A stretch of 64,000 bases of DNA from Dryocosmus kuriphilus (lineage: Eukaryota > Arthropoda > Insecta > Hymenoptera > Cynipidae). The notes under the pieces are model-generated. The model was not told the origin of the DNA. It saw nothing but the letters and a program-made list of their open reading frames with translations, and did not search any database. A program made the position numbers and the translations under genes. Where the stretch lies: positions 175,630,552-175,694,551 of the forward strand of contig CM076191.1 of NCBI GenBank assembly GCA_038277395.1, in the 5' to 3' direction. Below are positions 49,101 through 63,900 of this stretch, in pieces. Numbering within the stretch: the stretch's first letter is position 1; each line of letters opens with the position of its first letter.

Positions 49101-50037
49101 CAAAAAAAAACCGGTGGAGAACTCTAGTTTTTTTTTTAATTTGCTCAACCTCGTCGCTTAAAATTAAATATTTACAAAAGTCTAATGTTATGCTACCATT
49201 ATTGCAAAAAATTAGTATCTGTTTAAACAAGTTTATGTTATTTATTTGTAACTTTCTCAAAAAAAAACGGTGGAGAACTCTAGTTTTTTTTTAATTTGCT
49301 CAACCTCGTCGCTTAAAATTAAATATTTACAAAAATCTATTGTTGTGCTACCATTATTGCAACAAATTTGTATTTGTTTAAACAAGTTTATGTTATTTAT
49401 TTGTAACTTTCTCAAAAAAACCGGTGGAGAACTCTAGTTTTTTTTTAATTTGCTCAACCTCGTCGCTTAAAATTAAATATTTACAAAAGTCTAATGTTAT
49501 GCTACCATTATTGCAAAAAATTAGTATTTGTTTAAACAAGTTTATGTTATTTATTTGTAACTTTCTCAAAAAAACCGGTGGAGAACTCTAGTTTTTTTTT
49601 AATTTGCTCAACCTTGTCGCTTAAAATTAAATATTTACAAAAATCTATTGTTGTGCTACCATTATTGCAACAAATTTGTATTTGTTTAAACAAGTTTATG
49701 TTATTTATTTGTAACTTTCTCAAAAAAACCGGTGGAGAACTCTAGTTTTTTTTTAATTTGCTCAACCTCGTCGCTTAAAATTAAATATTTACAAAAGTCT
49801 AATGTTATGCTACCATTATTGCAAAAAATTAGTATTTGTTTAAACAAGTTTATGTTATTTATTTGTAACTTTCTCAAAAAAAACCGGTGGAGAACTCTAG
49901 TTTTTTTTTAATTTGCTCAACCTCGTCGCTTAAAATTAAATATTTACAAAAGTCTAATGTTATGCTACCATTATTGCAAAAAATTAGTATTTGTTTAAAC
50001 AAGTTTATGTTATTTATTTGTAACTTTCTCAAAAAAA
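46166..50037. repeat. Higher-order repeat unit 2
   Basis: Same ordered variants as unit 1 at a constant offset: CCGTTGG 46166 (+3880), ATTATTTCAA 46561 (+3880), CAAGCATC 46691 (+3880), CAAGCTTATG 47361 (+3878), CCCAGTATTG 47791, deletion monomer ~48319-48338, CCGTTGG 48796 (+3875). Small offset changes come from A/T-run length. The unit is followed by generic monomers rather than a third complete copy. Confidence 0.85.
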
Positions 50038-53000
50038 CCGGTGGAGAACTCTAGTTTTTTTTTTAATTTGCTCAACCTCGTCGCTTAAAATTAAATATTT
50101 ACAAAAGTCTAATGTTATGCTACCATTATTGCAACAAATTTGTATTTGTTTAAACAAGTTTATGTTATTTATTTGTAACTTTCTCAAAAAAACCGGTGGA
50201 GAACTCTAGTTTTTTTTTTAACTTGCTCAACCTCGTCGCTTAAAATTAAATATTTACAAAAGTCTAATGTTATGCTACCATTATTGCAAAAAATTAGTAT
50301 TTGTTTAAACAAGTTTATGTTATTTATTTGTAACTTTCTCAAAAAAAAACCGGTGGAGAACTCTAGTTTTTTTTTAATTTGCTCAACCTCGTCGCTTAAA
50401 TTAAATATTTACAAAAGTCTAATGTTATGCTACCATTATTGCAAAAAATTAGTATTTGTTTAAACAAGTTTATGTTATTTATTTGTAACTTTCTCAAAAA
50501 AAACCGTTGGAGAACTCTACTTTTTTTTTTAATTTGCTCAACCTTGTCGCTTAAAATTAAATATTTCCAAAAATCTAATGTTATGCTATCATCATTATTG
50601 CAACAAATTTGTATTTGTTTAAACAATTTTATGTTATTTATTTGTAACTCTCTCAAAAAAAAAACCGGTGGAGAACTCTAGTTCTTCTTTAATTTGCTCA
50701 AACTTATCGCTTAAAATTAAATATTTACAATAATCTATTGTTGTGCTACCAGTATTGCAACAAATTTGTATTTGTTTAAACAAGTCTATGTTATTTATTT
50801 GTAATTTTTCTCAAAAGAACCGGTGGAGAACTCTAGTTTTTTTTAATTTGCTCAACCTTGTCGCTTAAAATTAAATATTTACAAACATCTAATGTTATGC
50901 TACCATTATTGCAAAAAATTTGTATTTGTTTAAGCAAGTTTATGTTATTTATTTGTAACTTTCTCAAAAAAAAACGGTGGAGAACTCTAGTTTTTTTTTA
51001 ATTTGCTCAACCTTGTCGCTTAAAATTAAATATTTACAAACATCTAATGTTATGCTACCATTATTGCAAAAAATTTGTATTTGTTTAAGCAAGTTTATGT
51101 TATTTATTTATTTGTAAATTTCTCAAAAAAAACGGTGGAGAACTCTAGTTTTTTTTTAATTTGCTCAACCTCGTCGCTTAAAATTAAATATTTACAAAAG
51201 TCTAATGTTATGCTACCATTATTGCAAAAAATTAGTATTTGTTTAAACAAGTTTATGTTATTTATTTGTAACTTTCTCAAAAAAAAAAAAAAAAACTCTA
51301 GTTTTTTTTTAATTTGCTCAAACATATCGCTTAAAATTAAATATTTACAAAAATCTATTGTTGTGCTACCATTATTGCAACAAATTTGTATTTGTTTAAA
51401 CAAGTTTATGTTATTTATTTGTAACTTTCTCAAAAAAACCGGTGGAGAACTCTAGTTTTTTTTTTAATTTGCTCAACCTCGTCGCTTAAAATTAAATATT
51501 TACAAAAGTCTAATGTTATGCTACCATTATTGCAAAAAATTAGTATTTGTTTAAACAAGTTTATGTTATTTATTTGTAACTTTCTCAAAAAAAACCGGTG
51601 GAGAACTCTAGTTCTTCTTTAATTTGCTCAAACATATCGCTTAAAATTAAATATTTCCAAAAATCTAATGTTATGCTATCATTATTGCAACAAATTTGTA
51701 TTTGTTTAAACAATTTTATGTTATTTATTTGTAACTCTCTCAAAAAAACCGGTGGAGAACTCTAGTTCTTCTTTAATTTGCTCAAACTTATCGCTTAAAA
51801 TTAAATATTTACAATAATCTATTGTTGTGCTACCATTATTGCAACAAATTTGTATTTGTTTAAACAAGTCTATGTTATTTATTTGTAATTTTCTCAAAAG
51901 AACCGTTGGAGAACTCTAGTTTTTTTTTTAATTTGCTCAACCTCGTCGCTTAAAATTAAATATTTACAAAAGTCTAATGTTATGCTACCATTATTGCAAA
52001 AAATTAGTATTTGTTTAAACAAGTTTATGTTATTTATTTGTAACTTTCTCAAAAAAACCGGTGGAGAACTCTAGTTCTTCTTTAATTTGCTCAAACATAT
52101 CGCTTAAAATTAAATATTTCCAAAAATCTAATGTTATGCTATCATTATTGCAACAAATTTGTATTTGTTTAAACAATTTTATGTTATTTATTTGTAACTC
52201 TCTCAAAAAAAAACCGGTGGAGAACTCTAGTTCTTCTTTAATTTGCTCAAACTTATCGCTTAAAATTAAATATTTACAATAATCTATTGTTGTGCTACCA
52301 TTATTGCAACAAATTTGTATTTGTTTAAACAAGTCTATGTTATTTATTTGTAATTTTCTCAAAAGAACCGGTGGAGAACTCTAGTTTTTTTTTTAATTTG
52401 CTCAACCTCGTCGCTTAAAATTAAATATTTACAAAAGTCTAATGTTATGCTACCATTATTGCAAAAAATTAGTATTTGTTTAAACAAGTTTATGTTATTT
52501 ATTTGTAACTTTCTCAAAAAAAACCGGTGGAGAACTTTAGTTTTTTTTTTTTAATTTTCTCAACCTTGTCGCTTAAAATTAAATATTTCAAAAATCTAAT
52601 GTTATGCTATCATTATTGCAACAAATTTGTATTTGTTTAAACAATTTTATGTTATTTATTTGTAACTCTCTCAAAAAAACCGGTGGAGAACTCTAGTTCT
52701 TCTTTAATTTGCTCAAACTTATCGCTTAAAATTAAATATTTACAATAATCTATTGTTGTGCTACCATTATTGCAACAAATTTGTATTTGTTTAAACAAGT
52801 CTATGTTATTTATTTGTAATTTTCTCAAAAGAACCGGTGGAGAACTCTAGTTTTTTTTAATTTGCTCAACCTTGTCGCTTAAAATTAAATATTTACAAAC
52901 ATCTAATGTTATGCTACCATTATTGCAAAAAATTTGTATTTGTTTAAGCAAGTTTATGTTATTTATTTGTAACTTTCTCAAAAAAAACGGTGGAGAACTC

Positions 53001-55626
53001 TAGTTTTTTTTTTTAATTTGCTCAACCTCGTCGCTTAAAATTAAATATTTACAAAAGTCTAATGTTATGCTACCATTATTGCAAAAAATTTGTATTTGTT
53101 TAAGCAAGTTTATGTTATTTATTTGTAAATTTCTCAAAAAAAAAAACCGGTGGAGAACTCTAGTTTTTTTTTAATTTGCTCAACCTCGTCGCTTAAAATT
53201 AAATATTTACAAAAGTCTAATGTTATGCTACCATTATTGCAAAAAATTAGTATTTGTTTAAACAAGTTTATGTTATTTATTTGTAACTTTCTCAAAAAAA
53301 CCGGTGGAGAACTTTAGTTTTTTTTTAATTTTCTCAACCTTGTCGCTTAAAATTAAATATTTCCAAAAATATAATGTTATGCTATCATTATTGCAACAAA
53401 TTTGTATTTGTTTAAACAATTTTATGTTATTTATTTGTAACTCTCTCAAAAAAACCGGTGGAGAACTCTAGTTCTTCTTTAATTTGCTCAAACTTATCGC
53501 TTAAAATTAAATATTTACAATAATCTATTGTTGTGCTACCATTATTGCAACAAATTTGCATTTGTTTAAACAAGTCTATGTTATTTATTTGTAATTTTTC
53601 TCAAAAGAACCGGTGGAGAACTCTAGTTTTTTTTTAATTTGCTCAACCTTGTCGCTTAAAATTAAATATTTACAAACATCTAATGTTATGCTACCATTAT
53701 TGCAAAAAATTTGTATTTGTTTAAGCAAGTTTATGTTATTTATTTGTAATTTTCTCAAAAGAACCGGTGGAGAACTCTAGTTTTTTTTTAATTTGCTCAA
53801 CCTCGTCGCTTAAAATTAAATATTTACAAAAGTCTAATGTTATGCTACCATTATTGCAAAAAATTTGTATTTGTTTAAGCAAGTTTATGTTATTTATTTG
53901 TAAATTTCTCAAAAAAAAAAAAAAACCGGTGGAGAACTCCAGTTTTTTTTTTAATTTGCTCAACCTCGTCGCTTAAAATTAAATATTTACAAAAGTCTAA
54001 TGTTATGCTACCATTATTGCAAAAAATTTGTATTTGTTTAAGCAAGTTTATGTTATTTATTTGTAAATTTCTCAAAAAAAAACCGGTGGGAGAACTCTAG
54101 TTTTTTTTTAATTTGCTCAACCTCGTCGCTTAAAATTAAAATATTTAAAAGTCTAATGTTATGCTACCATTATTGCAAAAAATTAGTATTTGTTTAAACA
54201 AGTTTATGTTATTTATTTGTAACTTTCTCAAAAAAACCGGCGGAGAACTCTAGTTTTTTTTTAATTTGCTCAACCTCGTCGCTTAAAATTAAATATTTAC
54301 AAAAGTCTAATGTTATGCTACCATTATTGCAAAAAATTAGTATTTGTTTAAACAAGTTTATGTTATTTATTTGTAACTTTCTCAAAAAAACCGTTGGAGA
54401 ACTCTAGTTTTTTTTTAATTTGCTCAACCTTGTCGCTTAAAATTAAATATTTACATAAATCTATTGTTATGCTACCATTATTGCAACAAATTTGTATTTG
54501 TTTAAACAAGTTTATGTTATTTATTTGTAACTTTCAAAAAAAAAAAACCGGTGGAGAACTCTAGTTCTTCTTTAATTTGCTCAAACATATCGCTTAAAAT
54601 TAAACATTTACAAAAATCTATGGTTGTGCTACCATTATTGCAACAAATTTGTATTTGTTTAAACAAGTTTATGTTATTTATTTGTAACTTTCTCAAAAAA
54701 AAACCGGTGGAGAACTCTAGTTTTTTTTAATTTGCTCAACCTTGGCGTTTAAAATTAAATATTTACAAACATCTAATTTTATGCTACCATTATTGCAAAA
54801 AATTAGTATTTGTTTAAACAAGTTTATGTTATTTATTTGTAACTTTCTCAAAACAACCGGTGGAGAACTCTAGTTTTTTTTTTAATTTGCTCAACCTTGT
54901 CGCTTAAAATTAAATATTTACAAAAATCTAGTGTTATGCTACCATGATTGCAACAAATTTGTATTTGTTTAAACAAGTTTATGTTATTTATTTGTAACTT
55001 TCTCAAAAAAACCGGTGGAGAACTCTAGTTTTTTTTTAATTTGCTCAACCTCGTCGCTTAAAATTAAATATTTACAAAAGTCTAATGTTATGCTACCATT
55101 ATTGCAAAAAATTAGTATTTGTTTAAACAAGTATGTTATTTATTTGTAACTTTCTCAAAAAAAACCGTTGGAGAACTCTAGTTTTTTTTTTAATTTGCTC
55201 AACCTTGTCGCTTAGAATTAAATATTTACATAAATCTATTGTTATGCTACCATTATTGCAACAAATTTGTATTTGTTTAAACAAGTTTATGTTATTTATT
55301 TGTAACTTTCTCAAAAAAACCGGTGGAGAACTCTAGTTTTTTTTAATTTGCTCAACCTTGGCGTTTAAAATTAAATATTTACAAACATCTAATGTTATGC
55401 TACCATTATTGCATAAATTAGTATTTGTTTAAACAAGTTTATGTTATTTACTTGTAACTTTCTCAAAAAAACCGGTGGAGAACTCTAGTTTTTTTTTTAA
55501 TTTGCTCAACCTTGTCGCTTAAAATTAAATATTTACAAACATCTAATGTTATGCTACCATTATTGCAAAAAATTAGTATTTGTTTAAACAAGTTTATGTT
55601 ATTTATTTGTAACTTTCTCAAAAAAA

Positions 55627-57960
55627 CCGGTGGAGAACTCTAGTTTTTTTTAATTTGCTCAACCTTGGCGTTTAAAATTAAATATTTACAAGCATCTAAT
55701 GTTATGCTACCATTATTGCATAAATTAGTATTTGTTTAAACAAGTTTATGTTATTTATTTGTAACTTTCTCAAAAAAAACCGGTGGAGAACTCTAGTTTT
55801 TTTTTTAATTTGCTCAACCTTGTCGCTTAAAATTAAATATTTACAAAAATCTAGTGTTATGCTACCATGATTGCAACAAATTTGTATTTGTTTAAACAAG
55901 TTTATGTTATTTATTTGTAACTTTCTCAAGAAAACCGGTGGAGAACTCTAGTTTTTTTTTAATTTGCTCAACCTCGTCGCTTAAAATTAAATATTTACAA
56001 AAGTCTAATGTTATGCTACCATTATTGCAACAAATTTGTATTTGTTTAAACAAGTCTATGTTATTTATTTGTAATTTTCTCAAAAGAACCGGTGCAGAAC
56101 TCTAGTTTTTTTTAATTTGCTCAACCTTGTCGCTTAAAATTAAATATTTACAAACATCTAATGTTATGCTACCATTATTGCAAAAAATTTGTATTTGTTT
56201 AAGCAAGTTTATGTTATTTATTTGTAACTTTCTCAAAAAAAAAAAAAAACGGTGGAGAACTCTAGTTTTTTTTTAATTTGCTCAACCTCGTCGCTTAAAA
56301 TTAAATATTTACAAAAGTCTAATGTTATGCTACCATTATTGCAAAAAATTTGTATTTGTTTAAGCAAGCTTATGTTATTTATTTGTAAATTTCTCAAAAA
56401 AAAACCGGTGGAGAACTCTAGTTTAGTTTTTTTTTAATTTGCTCAACCTCGTCGCTTAAAATTAAATATTTACAAAAGTCTAATGTTATGCTACCATTAT
56501 TGCAAAAAATTAGTATTTGTTTAAACAAGTTTATGTTATTTATTTGTAACTTTCTCAAAAAAACCGGTGGAGAACTTTAGTTTTTTTTTAATTTTCTCAA
56601 CCTTGTCGCTTAAAATTAAATATTTCCAAAAATCTAATGTTATGCTATCATTATTGCAACAAATTTGTATTTGTTTAAACAATTTTATGTTATTTATTTG
56701 TAACTCTCTCAAAAAAAAACCGGTGGAGAACTCTAGTTCTTCTTTAATTTGCTCAAACTTATCGCTTAAAATTAAATATTTACAATAATCTATTGTTGTG
56801 CTCCCAGTATTGCAACAAATTTGTATTTGTTTAAACAAGTCTATGTTATTTATTTGTAATTTTCTCAAAAGAACCGGTGGAGAACTCTAGTTTTTTTTTA
56901 ATTTGCTCAACCTTGTCGCTTAAAATTAAATATTTACAAACATCTAATGTTATGCTACCATTATTGCAAAAAATTTGTATTTGTTTAAGCAAGTTTATGT
57001 TATTTATTTGTAACTTTCTCAAAAAAAAAAAAACGGTGGAGAACTCTAGTTTTTTTTTTAATTTGCTCAACCTTGTCGCTTAAAATTAAATATTTACAAA
57101 CATCTAATGTTATGCTACCATTATTGCAAAAAATTTGTATTTGTTTAAGCAAGTTTATGTTATTTATTTGTAAATTTCTCAAAAAAAACCGGTGGAGAAC
57201 TCTAGTTTTTTTTTAATTTGCTCAACCTCGTCGCTTAAAATTAAATATTTACAAAAGTCTAATGTTATGCTACCATTATTGCAAAAAATTAGTATTTGTT
57301 TAAACAAGTTTATGTTATTTATTTGTAACTTTCTCAAAAAAAAAAAAAAACTCTAGTTTTTTTTTAATTTGCTCAAACATATCGCTTAAAATTAAATATT
57401 TACAAAAATCTATTGTTGTGCTACCATTATTGCAACAAATTTGTATTTGTTTAAACAAGTTTATGTTATTTATTTGTAACTTTCTCAAAAAAACCGGTGG
57501 AGAACTCTAGTTTTTTTTTTAATTTGCTCAACCTCGTCGCTTAAAATTAAATATTTACAAAAGTCTAATGTTATGCTACCATTATTGCAAAAAATTAGTA
57601 TTTGTTTAAACAAGTTTATGTTATTTATATTTGTAACTTTCTCAAAAAAAACCGGTGGAGAACTCTAGTTTTTTTTTAATTTGCTCAACCTCGTCGCTTA
57701 AAATTAAATATTTACAAAAGTCTAATGTTATGCTACCATTATTGCAAAAAATTAGTATTTGTTTAAACAAGTTTATGTTATTTATTTGTAACTTTCTCAA
57801 AAAAAAACCGTTGGAGAACTCTAGTTTTTTTTTAATTTGCTCAACCTTGTCGCTTAAAATTAAATATTTACATAAATCTATTGTTATGCTACCATTATTG
57901 CAACAAATTTGTATTTGTTTAAACAAGTTTATGTTATTTATTTGTAACTTTCTCAAAAAA
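55627..57960. repeat. Partial higher-order repeat copy (15 monomers)
   Basis: Carries the internal part of the same series: CAAGCATC (~55689), CATGATTGCAAC, CAAGCTTATG (56365), GCTCCCAGTATTG (~56801), deletion monomer (57336-57352), CCGTTGG (57808). Monomers on either side depart from the unit order, so it is a rearranged segment. A shorter partial copy lies at about 50505-51600. Confidence 0.75.
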
Positions 57961-60900
57961 AACCGGTGGAGAACTCTAGTTTTTTTTAATTTGCTCAACC
58001 TCGTCGCTTAAAATTAAATATTTACAAAAATCTAATGTTATGCTACCATTATTTCAAAAAATTAGTATTTTTGTTTAAACAAGTTTATGTTATTTATTTG
58101 TAACTTTCTCAAAAAAACCGTTGGAGAACTCTAGTTTTTTTTTTAATTTGCTCAACCTTGTCGCTTAAAATTAAATATTTCCAAAAATATAATGTTATGC
58201 TATCATTATTGCAACAAATTTGTATTTGTTTAAACAATTTTATGTTATTTATTTGTAACTCTCTCAAAAAAACCGGTGGAGAACTCTAGTTCTTCTTTAA
58301 TTTGCTCAAACTTATCGCTTAAAATTAAATATTTACAATAATCTATTGTTGTGCTACCATTATTGCAACAAATTTGTATTTGTTTAAACAAGTCTATGTT
58401 ATTTATTTGTAATTTTCTCAAAAGAACCGGTGGAGAACTCTAGTTTTTTTTAATTTGCTCAACCTTGTCGCTTAAAATTAAATATTTACAAACATCTAAT
58501 GTTATGCTACCATTATTGCAAAAAATTTGTATTTGTTTAAGCAAGTTTATGTTATTTATTTGTAACTTTCTCAAAAAAAACGGTGGAGAACTCTAGTTTT
58601 TTTTTAATTTGCTCAACCTCGTCGCTTAAAATTAAATATTTACAAAAGTCTAATGTTATGCTACCATTATTGCAAAAAATTTGTATTTGTTTAAGCAAGT
58701 TTATGTTATTTATTTGTAAATTTCTCAAAAAAAAAAACCGGTGGAGAACTCTAGTTTTTTTTTAATTTGCTCAACCTCGTCGCTTAAAATTAAATATTTA
58801 CAAAAGTCTAATGTTATGCTACCATTATTGCAAAAAATTAGTATTTGTTTAAACAAGTTTATGTTATTTATTTGTAACTTTCTCAAAAAAAAAACCGGCG
58901 GAGAACTCTAGTTTTTTTTTAATTTGCTCAACCTCGTCGCTTAAAATTAAATATTTACAAAAGTCTAATGTTATGCTACCATTATTGCAAAAAATTAGTA
59001 TTTGTTTAAACAAGTTTATGTTATTTATTTGTAACTTTCTCTCAAAAAAAAAACCGTTGGAGAACTCTAGTTTTTTTTTAATTTGCTCAACCTTGTCGCT
59101 TAAAATTAAATATTTACATAAATCTATTGTTATGCTGGCTACCATTATTGCAACAAATTTGTATTTGTTTAAACAAGTTTATGTTATTTATTTGTAACTT
59201 TCTCAAAAAAACCGGTGGAGAACTCTAGTTCTTCTTTAATTTGCTCAAACATATCGCTTAAAATTAAACATTTACAAAAATCTATGGTTGTGCTACCATT
59301 ATTGCAACAAATTTGTATTTGTTTAAACAAGTCTATGTTATTTATTTGTAATTTTCTCAAAAGAACCGGTGGAGAACTCTAGTTTTTTTTAATTTGCTCA
59401 ACCTCGTCGCTTAAAATTAAATATTTACAAAAATCTAATGTTATGCTACCATTATTTCAAAAAATTAGTATTGGTTTAAACAAGTTTATGTTATTTATTT
59501 GTAACTTTCTCAAAAAAACCGGTGGAGAACTCTAGTTTTTTTTAATTTGCTCAACCTTGGCGTTTAAAATTAAATATTTACAAACATCTAATGTTATGCT
59601 ACCATTATTGCAAAAAATTAGTATTTTTGTTTAAAAAAGTTTATGTTATTTATTTGTAACTTTCTCAAAACAACCGGTGGAGAACTCTAGTTTTTTTTTT
59701 AATTTGCTCAACCTTGTCGCTTAAAATTAAATATTTACAAAAATCTAGTGTTATGCTACCATGATTGCAACAAATTTGTATTTGTTTAAACAAGTTTATG
59801 TTATTTATTTGTAACTTTCTCAAAAAAACCGGTGGAGAACTCTAGTTTTTTTTTAATTTGCTCAACCTCGTCGCTTAAAATTAAATATTTACAAAAGTCT
59901 AATGTTATGCTACCATTATTGCAAAAAATTAGTATTTGTTTAAACAAGTTTATGTTATTTATTTGTAACTTTCTCAAAAAAAACCGTTGGAGAACTCTAG
60001 TTTTTTTTTTAATTTGCTCAACCTTGTCGCTTAGAATTAAATATTTACATAAATCTATTGTTATGCTACCATTATTGCAACAAATTTGTATTTGTTTAAA
60101 CAAGTTTATGTTATTTATTTGTAACTTTCTCAAAAAAACCGGTGAAGAACTCTAGTTTTTTTTAATTTGCTCAACCTTGGCGTTTAAAATTAAATATTTA
60201 CAAACATCTAATGTTATGCTACCATTATTGCATAAATTAGTATTTGTTTAAACAAGTTTATGTTATTTACTTGTAACTTTCTCAAAAAAAACCGGTGGAG
60301 AACTCTAGTTTTTTTTTTAATTTGCTCAACATTGTCGCTTAAAATTAAATATTTACAAACATCTAATGTTATGCTACCATTATTGCAACAAATTTGTATT
60401 TGTTTAAACAAGTTTATGTTATTTATTTGTAACTTTCTCAAAAAAACCGGTGAAGAACTCTAGTTTTTTTTAATTTGCTCAACCTTGGCGTTTAAAATTA
60501 AATATTTACAAACATCTAATGTTATGCTACCATTATTGCATAAATTAGTATTTGTTTAAGCAAGTTTATGTTATTTATTTGTAAATTTCTCAAAAAAACC
60601 GGTGGAGAACTCTAGTTTTTTTTTAATTTGCTCAACCTCGTCGTCGCTTAAAATTAAATATTTACAAAAGTCTAATGTTATGCTACCATTATTGCAAAAA
60701 ATTAGTATTTGTTTAAACAAGTTTATGTTATTTATTTGTAACTTTCTCAAAAAAACCGGCGGAGAACTCTAGTTTTTTTTTAATTTGCTCAACCTCGTCG
60801 CTTAAAATTAAATATTTACAAAAGTCTAATGTTATGCTACCATTATTGCAAAAAATTAGTATTTGTTTAAACAAGTTTATGTTATTTATTTGTAACTTTC

Positions 60901-63900
60901 TCAAAAAAACCGTTGGAGAACTCTAGTTTTTTTTTAATTTGCTCAACCTTGTCGCTTAAAATTAAATATTTACATAAATCTATTGTTATGCTACCATTAT
61001 TGCAACAAATTTGTATTTGTTTAAACAAGTTTATGTTATTTATTTGTAACTTTCTCAAAAAAAAACCGGTGGAGAACTCTAGTTCTTCTTTAATTTGCTC
61101 AAACATATCGCTTAAAATTAAACATTTACAAAAATCTATGGTTGTGCTACCATTATTGCAACAAATTTGTATTTGTTTAAACAAGTCTATGTTATTTATT
61201 TGTAATTTTCTCAAAAGAACCGGTGGAGAACTCTAGTTTTTTTTAATTTGCTCAACCTCGTCGCTTAAAATTAAATATTTACAAAAATCTAATGTTATGC
61301 TACCATTATTTCAAAAAATTAGTATTGGTTTAAACAAGTTTATGTTATTTATTTGTAACTTTCTCAAAAAAAACCGGTGGAGAACTCTAGTTTTTTTTAA
61401 TTTGCTCAACCTTGGCGTTTAAAATTAAATATTTACAAACATCTAATGTTATGCTACCATTATTGCATAAATTAGTATTTGTTTAAACAAGTTTATGTTA
61501 TTTATTTGTAACTTTCTCAAAAAAACCGGTGGAGAACTCTAGTTTTTTTTTAATTGGCTCAACCTTGTCGCTTAAAATTAAATATTTACAAAAATCTAGT
61601 GTTATGCTACCATGATTGCAACAAATTTGTATTTGTTTTAAACAAGTTTATGTTATTTATTTGTAACTTTCTCAAAAAAAACCGTTGGAGAACTCTAGTT
61701 TTTTTTTAATTGGCTCAACCTTGTCGCTTAAAATTAAATATTTACAAAAATCTAGTGTTATGCTACCATGATTGCAACAAATTAGTATTTGTTTAAACAA
61801 GTTCATGTTATTTATTTGTAACTTTCTCAAAAAAAAAAAACCGGTGGAGAACTCTAGTTTTTTTTTTAATTTGCTCAACCTCGTCGCTTAAAATTAAATA
61901 TTTACAAAATTCTAATGTTATGCAATCATTATTGCAAAAAATTAGTATTTGTTTTAAACAAGTTTATGTTATTTATTTGTAACTTTCTCAAAAAAAAAAC
62001 CGTTGGAGAACTCTAGTTTTTTTTTTTAATTTGCTCAACCTTGTCGCTTAGAATTAAATATTTACATAAATCTGTTGTTATGCTACCATTATTGCAACAA
62101 ATTTGTATTTGTTTAAACAAGTTTATGTTATTTATTTGTAACTTCTTCTCAAAAAAAAAAAAAAAAAACCGGTGGAGAACTCTAGTTTTTTTTAATTTGC
62201 TCAACCTTGGCGTTTAAAATTAAATATTTACAAACATCTAATGTTATGCTACCATTATTGCATAAATTAGTATTTGTTTAAACAAGTTTATGTTATTTAT
62301 TTGTAACTTTCTCAAAAAAACCGGTGGAGAACTCTAGTTTTTTTTTTAATTTGCTCAACCTTGTCGCTTAAAATTAAATATTTACAAAAATCTAGTGTTA
62401 TGCTACCATGATTGCAACAAATTTGTATTTGTTTAAACAAGTTTATGTTATTTATTTGTAACTTTCTCAAAAAAACCGGTGGAGAACTCTAGTTTTTTTT
62501 TAATTTGCTCAACCTCGTCGCTTAAAATTAAATATTTACAAAAGTCTAATGTTATGCTACCATTATTGCAAAAAATTAGTATTTGTATTTTTTAAACAAG
62601 TTTATGTTATTTATTTGTAACTTTCTCAAAAAAAACCGTTGGAGAACTCTAGTTTTTTTTTTTTAATTTGCTCAACCTTGTCGCTTAGAATTAAATATTT
62701 ACATAAATCTATTGTTATGCTACCATTATTGCAACAAATTTGTATTTGTTTAAACAAGTTTATGTTATTTATTTGTAACTTTCTCAAAAAAACCGTTGGA
62801 GAACTCTAGTTTTTTTTTTAATTTGCTCAACCTTGTCGCTTAGAATTAAATATTTACATAAATCTATTGTTATGCTACCATTATTGCAACAAATTTGTAT
62901 TTGTTTAAACAAGTTTATGTTATTTATTTGTAACTTTCTCAAAAAAAAAACCGGTGGAGAACTCTAGTTTTTTTTAATTTGCTCAACCTTGGCGTTTAAA
63001 ATTAAATATTTACAAACATCTAATGTTATGCTACCATTATTGCATAAATTAGTATTTGTTTAAACAAGTTTATGTTATTTATTTGTAACTTTCTCAAAAA
63101 AAACCGGTGGAGAACTCTAGTTTTTTTTTTAATTTGCTCAACCTTGTCGCTTAAAATTAAATATTACAAAAATCTAGTGTTATGCTACCATGATTGCAAC
63201 AAATTTGTATTTGTTTAAACAAGTTTATGTTATTTATTTGTAACTTTCTCAAAAAAAACCGGTGGAGAACTCTAGTTTTTTTTAATTTGCTCAACCTCGT
63301 CGCTTAAAATTAAATATTTACAAAAATCTAATGTTATGCTACCATTATTTCAAAAAATTAGTATTGGTTTAAACAAGTTTATGTTATTTATTTGTAACTT
63401 TCTCAAAAAAAAAAAAAACCGGTGGAGAACTCTAGTTTTTTTTAATTTGCTCAACCTCGTCGCTTAAAATTAAATATTTACAAAAATCTAATGTTATGCT
63501 ACCATTATTTCAAAAAATTAGTATTGGTTTAAACAAGTTTATGTTATTTATTTGTAACTTTCTCAAAAAAAACCGTTGGAGAACTCTAGTTTTTTTTTTA
63601 ATTTGCTCAACCTTGTCGCTTAGAATTAAATATTTACATAAATCTATTGTTATGCTACCATTATTGCAACAAATTTGTATTTGTTTAAACAAGTTTATGT
63701 TATTTATTTGTAACTTTCTCAAAAAAACCGGTGGAGAACTCTATTTTTTTTTTAATTTGCTCAACCTTGGCGTTTAAAATTAAATATTTACAAACATCTA
63801 ATGTTATGCTACCATTATTGCATAAATTAGTATTTGTTTAAACAAGTTTATGTTATTTACTTGTAACTTTCTCAAAAAAAACCGGTGGAGAACTCTAGTT

